DNA of 64,000 bases from contig NZ_LMJW01000020.1 of NCBI RefSeq assembly GCF_001429505.1, forward strand, positions 346,296-410,295, written 5' to 3'. Position 1 is the first letter of the stretch. Each line of letters starts with the position of its first letter. Made by a program: the position numbers and the translations under genes. Positions 59,659-64,000 of the stretch are shown here, piece by piece. The notes beneath the pieces are model-generated. The model was given only the letters and a program-made list of their open reading frames with translations. It searched no databases and had not been told where the DNA came from. This DNA is from Allobosea sp. Root483D1. Its GTDB lineage: Bacteria > Pseudomonadota > Alphaproteobacteria > Rhizobiales > Beijerinckiaceae.

Positions 59659-60036
59659 ATGGCGATGGAAGCCGACCAGGTTTTGGCGCATCCTGCCCTT
59701 GGCACCTGCATCCGCAGGCAGGCAGAGGCGCTGATGCAGCTCCATCAGGCCAGCCCCCGCTTGGCGTCGCCCTTCGCGACGCAGCAGCGCTGGCTGATGT
59801 CGCAGGCCGCGCTGGCGCAACATTTCCGCAACGAAGCCGCGGCGGCCGGCAGCGGCCTGTTGGCACAGCGGGTCGTCGACATCGCCCTGCGTCACGGCCT
59901 CGCCAGCCGCAACACCGCGGCAGCCTTCATCAGCGAGATACTCAAATACGACATCGTCCGCCACATCGCAGGCAGCGCGGGCAAACGGGCGCGGCCGTTC
60001 GAGCCGTCGCCAAGAAGTCAGGGGCGATCACGATGA
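59659..60036 (+). CDS. small possible winged-helix protein coupled to the autotransporter
   Basis: 125 residues, mostly helical. LASPFATQQRWLMSQAALAQ, then ASRNTAAAFISEILKYDIVR and a basic RARPFEPSP tail look like a helix-turn-helix with a short wing (MarR-like spacing), but I cannot assign a family. It has no signal peptide. Its TGA overlaps the autotransporter ATG (ATGA), so translation is coupled. It may be a cotranscribed regulator, or a truncated member of a longer family. Confidence 0.6.
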   Translation: MAMEADQVLAHPALGTCIRRQAEALMQLHQASPRLASPFATQQRWLMSQAALAQHFRNEAAAAGSGLLAQRVVDIALRHGLASRNTAAAFISEILKYDIVRHIAGSAGKRARPFEPSPRSQGRSR

Positions 60037-63000
60037 CGGGCAATTGCAGCAATCCAACCAGCAGATGTCGGGCCCTCGTGGCCGACGCCTCAGCGGTGGT
60101 GCTGCTCGCGGGCGTCGCGCTCGCGGCGCTGGCCGGGACGGCAGCGGCGCAGGACGCGACATGGGGGCTCAATCCCGCTACGGGCGATTTCAACACCGGC
60201 GGCAACTGGACTCCGGCGACCGTGCCGACCGGCACCGCATCCTTTGGAGTGTCCAACACTATCAACCTGACATTCTCGGCCCCGACCACCACGATCGGCA
60301 GATGGACTTTCGATGCGGGAGCATCGAACTACACGTTTACCAACAATGCGCAAACGCTTGAATTCGTCGGCGCTGGCATCGTCGTCAACGGCGGTGGGCT
60401 CAGCATCGCGAACAACGGGACGCTGCAATTCCTCAACAGCAGCAGCGCCGGCAGCGCCGGGATCACGAACGACAGTGTGCTGGAGTTCCGCGACAACAGC
60501 AGCGCCGGCGGCGCCACGATCACGAACAATTATTTCGGGCACTTCTTCGACAGCAGCAGTGCCGGCAGCAGCGCGATCACGAACAACGGTGTTCTGTTGT
60601 TCTCCGGCAGCAGCAGCGCCGGCAGCGCCACGATCACAAACCCTATTAGCGCTATCCTGCAGTTCTACCAAACCAGCAGGGCAGGCACGGCGACGATCAC
60701 GAACGGCGGTCTCCTGGAGTTCCGCGGCGCCAGCAGCGCCGACGGCGCCACGATCACGAACAACAACCTGCTGGAGTTCTTCGACAACAGCAGCGCCGGC
60801 AGCGCTGCGATCAGGAACAATTTCGGCGTGCGGTTCCGCGACACCAGCAGCGCCGGCAGCGCCGCGATCACGAACAACAGCACGCTGGAATTCCTCAACA
60901 CCAGCACCGCCGGCGGCGCTACGATCACGAACGGCAATACCCTTCGGTTCCGCGGCGCCAGCAGCGCCGACGGCGCCACCATCACGAACAACAACCTGCT
61001 GGAGTTCCTCGACACCAGCACCGCCGGCGGCGCCGTGATTACGAACAGTTCGAATCTTCAGTTCTTCAACACCGCCAGCGCTGGCAACGCCACGATCGTA
61101 AACAACGACTTCGTGGGATTCAACGACGCCAGCAGCGCCGGCAGCGCCGCGATCACGAACAATTCCGGCCTGCGGTTCCGCGACACCAGCAGCGCCGGCA
61201 GCGCCGCGATCACGAACAATGCCAATCTCCTGTTCTTCAACAACGCCAGCGCCGGCAGCGCCACCATAACGAACTTCAACACCGTGCGGTTCGGCGACAC
61301 CAGCAGCGCCGGCAGCGCCACGATCGCGAACGACGGAAGTCTGCAGTTTCAGCTCAGCGGCACCGCCGGCAGCGCCGCGATCACGAACAACGGTTTTGTG
61401 GACTTTCTTGGCGGCAGCACCGCTCTCTCCGCCACGATCACAAACTTCAACACCGTGCGGTTCGGCGACACCAGCAGCGCCGGCAGCGCCACGATCACGA
61501 ACACTGGTGCCGGTTCCCTGGAATTCTACGATACGAGCAGCGCCGGCAACGCCACCATCACGACGAATGCGAACGGCTCGACGACGTTCCTCAATGCCAC
61601 CACCGGCGGCACGGCGCGGTTCATCCTGGAAGGCAACGGCGAACTCGACGTTTCCGGTCGCGTGGGCGGCGTCAGCATCGGCGCGCTGGAGGGAACCGGC
61701 GGGCTCGTGCGCATCGGCGGCGAGACGCTCACGGTCGGCACACGCAACACCAACGGCAGCTTCGGCGGCGTCATCCGCGACGACGGGCTTGCCGGCGGCT
61801 TGACCAAGGTCGGCACGGGCACGCTGACGCTGACGGGGACGAGCACCTATACCGGCCCGACGCAGGTCGACGGGGGCCGGCTCATCGTCGACGGCTCGCT
61901 CGCCTCGCCGGTGACGATCGGCGCGAACGGCACCTTCGGCGGCTCGGGCACGATCCCGCAACTCACAGTCAACGGCACCGTCTCGCCGGGCAATTCGCCG
62001 GGCACGCTGACCGTCAACGGCAACGTCGTCTTCGGGCCGGGCGGCGTCTACGTCGCCGAGATCGAGGGTGCGCAGGCCGACCGCATCAACGCCACCGGCA
62101 CGGCGCAACTGGCCGGCACGCTGCGCCTCGTGCCGCTGGGCGGGACGTATCTGTTCAACACGCCCTACACGCTGCTTCGCGCGCAGGGCGGACGCACTGG
62201 CACGTTCGGCATTGTGCAGACGCAAGGCTCGTTCGGCGCCGGCATCACGTCGCAGGTCGCCTATATCGGCGCCGACGTGAACCTGACGCTCGCGCCGGCT
62301 CCGCTCGCGCCGATCGTCGGGATCGGCAGCCCGCGCAACCCGGCCGCCGTGGCTGCCGGCTTCGACGCCGCGCTCGCGGCGGGCGCGAACTTCGACGCCT
62401 TCTTCCCGCTCTATAATCAGTCGGCGGCGAACCTGCCCGGGACGCTCAACACCTTCTCGGGCGAAGTGCATACGTCGGCCGCCGCCATGGGCTTCGACGT
62501 ATCGGGGCGCTTCCTTTCGACCATGCTCGACCCGTTCGCGCTCGGTCGGCGCGGGCAAGCGGGGAGCGCGATGGGCGCGCCCTCCTTCTACGCCGCCGAG
62601 CAATACGCGAAGGCGCCCGGTCCGCTTGACCGTATCGGCCGCACCTCGCTCGACGTCGCCGCTCCCGATCCGCTCTATTCCGTCTGGGGCAGCGTCTTCG
62701 GCGCGACCGGCCATGTCGATGGCAGCACGGGCGTCGGCTCGGCCAGGCGCGACAGCGACCATGCCGGCGTCGCCGTCGGCGCCGACTGGCGCTTCGATCC
62801 CAATGCCGCCATCGGCTTCGCGGTCTCGGGCGCCAAGGCCAATGCCTCGCTCGCCAGTGGCCGGGGCTCGGCCGAGGCCGACGCCTTCCAGGCCGGCCTC
62901 TACGGCATGGCGCGCGCCGGCGCATTCTCCTTCGGGGCCTCGGCCGCCTATAGCTGGCTCGACGTCGAGGCGCGCCGCACCGTGCCGGTGCTGGGCTTCC

Positions 63001-63521
63001 AGCCGCTTTCGGCCAAGTATGGCGCCCACGGCTTCGGCGTGCGCGCCGAGGCCGCCTGGGAGGCGCTGCGGTTTGGCGGCATGACGCTCTCGCCGACCAC
63101 CGCGATCCAGGCGCAGTCGATCCGCACCGACGCCTTCCGCGAGACCCCCGCCCCCGGCGCCGCCGCGGGCGTCGCCGCGCTCGCCGTGAACGGACGCACG
63201 TCGAATGCGGTGCGCACCGAGTTGGGCCTGCGGCTCGACGCCGACTTCCGCGCCGGCGCGACCTATCTGACCGCGTTCGGCAGCGTCGCCTGGGCGCATT
63301 ATCTCGAGCGCGACATGACGATGTCGGCCTCGATCGCGGCGCTGCCGGCTGCGAGTTTCGTCGTGGAGGGCGCGCGCCGCGACCGTGACGCGGCGCTCGT
63401 CGGCCTCGGCCTCGACATTCGCCTGACGCCCGCCGTCAGCATCACGGCGCGGGCCGACGGCGCCTTCTCCGCCAACTCCGACGAGATCGGCGGCTCGGCG
63501 GCCCTGCGCGTCCGGTTCTGA
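60033..63521 (+). CDS. autotransporter outer-membrane protein with 19-residue repeat passenger
   Basis: 1162 residues. Sec signal (ASAVVLLAGVALAALAGTAA-AQ), then WGLNPATGDFNTGGNWTPAT, a common autotransporter start. Residues 131-515 are about twenty copies of a 19-residue unit of the type LEFRDTSSAGSAAITNN. A PATR-like segment follows (KVGTGTLTLTGTSTYTGPTQ, GTVSPGNSPGTLTVNG). From about residue 880 comes the C-terminal barrel (PLYSVWGSVFGATGHVDG), ending ALRVRF with the terminal Phe expected for BAM insertion. The start ATG overlaps the preceding stop and follows AGGGG. It likely displays or releases an adhesive beta-helix. Confidence 0.92.
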   Translation: MTGNCSNPTSRCRALVADASAVVLLAGVALAALAGTAAAQDATWGLNPATGDFNTGGNWTPATVPTGTASFGVSNTINLTFSAPTTTIGRWTFDAGASNYTFTNNAQTLEFVGAGIVVNGGGLSIANNGTLQFLNSSSAGSAGITNDSVLEFRDNSSAGGATITNNYFGHFFDSSSAGSSAITNNGVLLFSGSSSAGSATITNPISAILQFYQTSRAGTATITNGGLLEFRGASSADGATITNNNLLEFFDNSSAGSAAIRNNFGVRFRDTSSAGSAAITNNSTLEFLNTSTAGGATITNGNTLRFRGASSADGATITNNNLLEFLDTSTAGGAVITNSSNLQFFNTASAGNATIVNNDFVGFNDASSAGSAAITNNSGLRFRDTSSAGSAAITNNANLLFFNNASAGSATITNFNTVRFGDTSSAGSATIANDGSLQFQLSGTAGSAAITNNGFVDFLGGSTALSATITNFNTVRFGDTSSAGSATITNTGAGSLEFYDTSSAGNATITTNANGSTTFLNATTGGTARFILEGNGELDVSGRVGGVSIGALEGTGGLVRIGGETLTVGTRNTNGSFGGVIRDDGLAGGLTKVGTGTLTLTGTSTYTGPTQVDGGRLIVDGSLASPVTIGANGTFGGSGTIPQLTVNGTVSPGNSPGTLTVNGNVVFGPGGVYVAEIEGAQADRINATGTAQLAGTLRLVPLGGTYLFNTPYTLLRAQGGRTGTFGIVQTQGSFGAGITSQVAYIGADVNLTLAPAPLAPIVGIGSPRNPAAVAAGFDAALAAGANFDAFFPLYNQSAANLPGTLNTFSGEVHTSAAAMGFDVSGRFLSTMLDPFALGRRGQAGSAMGAPSFYAAEQYAKAPGPLDRIGRTSLDVAAPDPLYSVWGSVFGATGHVDGSTGVGSARRDSDHAGVAVGADWRFDPNAAIGFAVSGAKANASLASGRGSAEADAFQAGLYGMARAGAFSFGASAAYSWLDVEARRTVPVLGFQPLSAKYGAHGFGVRAEAAWEALRFGGMTLSPTTAIQAQSIRTDAFRETPAPGAAAGVAALAVNGRTSNAVRTELGLRLDADFRAGATYLTAFGSVAWAHYLERDMTMSASIAALPAASFVVEGARRDRDAALVGLGLDIRLTPAVSITARADGAFSANSDEIGGSAALRVRF
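60423..61580 (+). repeat. tandem 57-bp coding repeats in the autotransporter passenger
   Basis: Twenty units (17 of 19 codons and 3 of 21 among them, plus a degenerate last one). The core motif is L-x-F-x-(D/N)-(T/N)-S-(S/T)-A-G-(S/G)-A-x-I-T-N. Several stretches, such as GACACCAGCAGCGCCGGCAG, are nearly identical between units, so recombination between copies is likely. Two unit pairs (units 6/10 and 16/19) are almost the same, suggesting block duplication. Confidence 0.9.
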
Positions 63522-63544
63522 CCACCAGGACAATCGCTTGAATG

Positions 63545-63638
63545 TCATGAGTTTGGCTGAGCGATTGCGTTGAAGAGGTATTCATCGTCCCAACCGAGCG
63601 TTTTGCGGCGGGTCTTGATGCTGGCTTTGTCGTTGATT
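63545..63638 (-). pseudogene. short C-terminal gene remnant at IS boundary
   Basis: The minus-strand frame reads KASIKTRRKTLGWDDEYLFN then AIAQPNS and stop. It looks like the end of a protein cut off near 63640, where the IS sequence seems to begin. Family not recognised. Confidence 0.3.
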
Positions 63639-63725
63639 TGTGTCCGTCATCAGCGCCCTTGAGACAGTTTAGGGGTTTTTGAGAAGGGAGGATTTCTGGA
63701 TCATCGCAGCCCTTATGGAGCGCAG

Positions 63726-64000
63726 ATGAGACAGAAATCGGGTCCGGACAAAGCGCCGGCAGAGCAGGTCGTAAACGACATCCGCAGAGCGACGCGGCGA
63801 CAGTTCTCGGCCGAAGAGAAGATCCGCATCGTGCTGGAGGGCGTGCGCGGCGCGCAGAGCATCGCCGAGCTGTGCCGGCGCGAGGGGATCGCCCCGTCGA
63901 TGTATTACGGCTGGTCGAGGCCTCGCATCTGCCGACGCGGCGCACACTGGACAAGCTCGGCATTCCCCGCGCCACGTTCTACCGCTGGTATGATCGCTAT
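63726..64000 (+). pseudogene. IS3-family transposase with internal deletion (orfA start joined to orfB)
   Basis: ATG 63726 gives RATRRQFSAEEKIRIVLEGV, SIAELCRREGIAPSMYYGWS, the HTH of IS3-type OrfA. Immediately after GGCTGGTCGA the reading changes frame and gives VEASHLPTRRTLDKLGIP then RATFYRWYDRY, which normally lies near the start of OrfB. The rest of OrfA and the beginning of OrfB are missing, so the element is defective. It continues beyond the right edge. The sequence from about 63640 (TGTCCGTCATCAGCGCCC) may be its left end. Confidence 0.75.

Noticed and set aside
60423..61580. Regularly spaced repeats considered as a CRISPR array
   Set aside because: The repeats are contiguous 57-bp coding units in frame with a signal peptide and barrel, with no unique spacers and no cas genes.
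60090..63548. A 1152-codon open frame antisense to the second autotransporter
   Set aside because: It mirrors the high-GC repeat passenger and barrel; its translation is Arg/Ala/Gly-rich low-complexity text without signal or domain, while the plus strand has a signal peptide and a full barrel.

Overview
The window is GC-rich, densely coded chromosomal DNA that looks alphaproteobacterial, most likely Hyphomicrobiales (a Bosea-like organism is a guess). Indicators are an AapJ/Q/M amino-acid importer, an invasion-associated-locus-B type protein, a bL21 ribosomal protein with a C-terminal helix-hairpin-helix extension, DUF1272, 3-hydroxybutyrate dehydrogenase beside acetoacetate decarboxylase, and many GTG/TTG starts. 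No taxonomic search was possible.

Layout. 1-9.6 kb: a catabolic and uptake region. It holds the 5' end of an NMT1/THI5-like binding protein, a divergent IclR regulator, and a GntR/UTRA regulator divergent from an aldehyde dehydrogenase, a TPP-dependent decarboxylase-like enzyme and a four-gene spermidine/putrescine-type ABC importer. Twin operator-like sites lie between the divergent genes. 9.6-17.9 kb: tRNA-Gly(GCC), a ProX-type editing deacylase, a CnoX-like thioredoxin-TPR protein, a Lon-N protein, a UMF1-type MFS carrier, an AceE/MdeB-like 2-oxoacid dehydrogenase E1 with a divergent Lrp regulator, and a DUF1272 protein. 17.9-23.9 kb: patatin, bdhA and adc (ketone-body/PHB metabolism), then three overlapping genes for membrane-anchored proteins of unknown function and a convergent multi-spanning membrane protein. 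23.9-29.3 kb: the amino-acid importer without its ATPase, a small secreted protein and a class-C-type serine hydrolase.

29.4-37.8 kb: a long oxyanion/metal uptake locus. It contains TupBCA (tungstate), two ModA-like binding proteins (one without a signal peptide), a TrmO/TsaA protein and a FecCD-type importer, divergent from a regulator that fuses an HTH to a binding-protein-like domain. 37.8-50.3 kb: an M20 amidohydrolase, a hypothetical protein, a D-threonine-aldolase-like enzyme, an MsbA-like exporter, GNATs, a 14-TM MFS pump, IalB, obgE, a PHA-depolymerase-like esterase, rpmA and rplU. Several spacers carry dispersed palindromic repeats.

50.7-64 kb: an accessory region starting at tRNA-Ser(CGA). 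It has an integrase N-terminal remnant, unidentified DNA, an autotransporter interrupted at a G7 tract and a serine-recombinase C-terminal remnant. Two CadC/HilA-like winged-helix regulators with helical, TPR-like C-terminal regions follow; one is soluble and one membrane-anchored, and the second is followed by a candidate 53-residue protein. Next comes a small gene translationally coupled to a second, intact autotransporter whose passenger holds twenty 19-residue repeats. The window ends in an internally deleted IS3-family transposase. This regulator/autotransporter cluster is the most likely place for an undescribed surface system.
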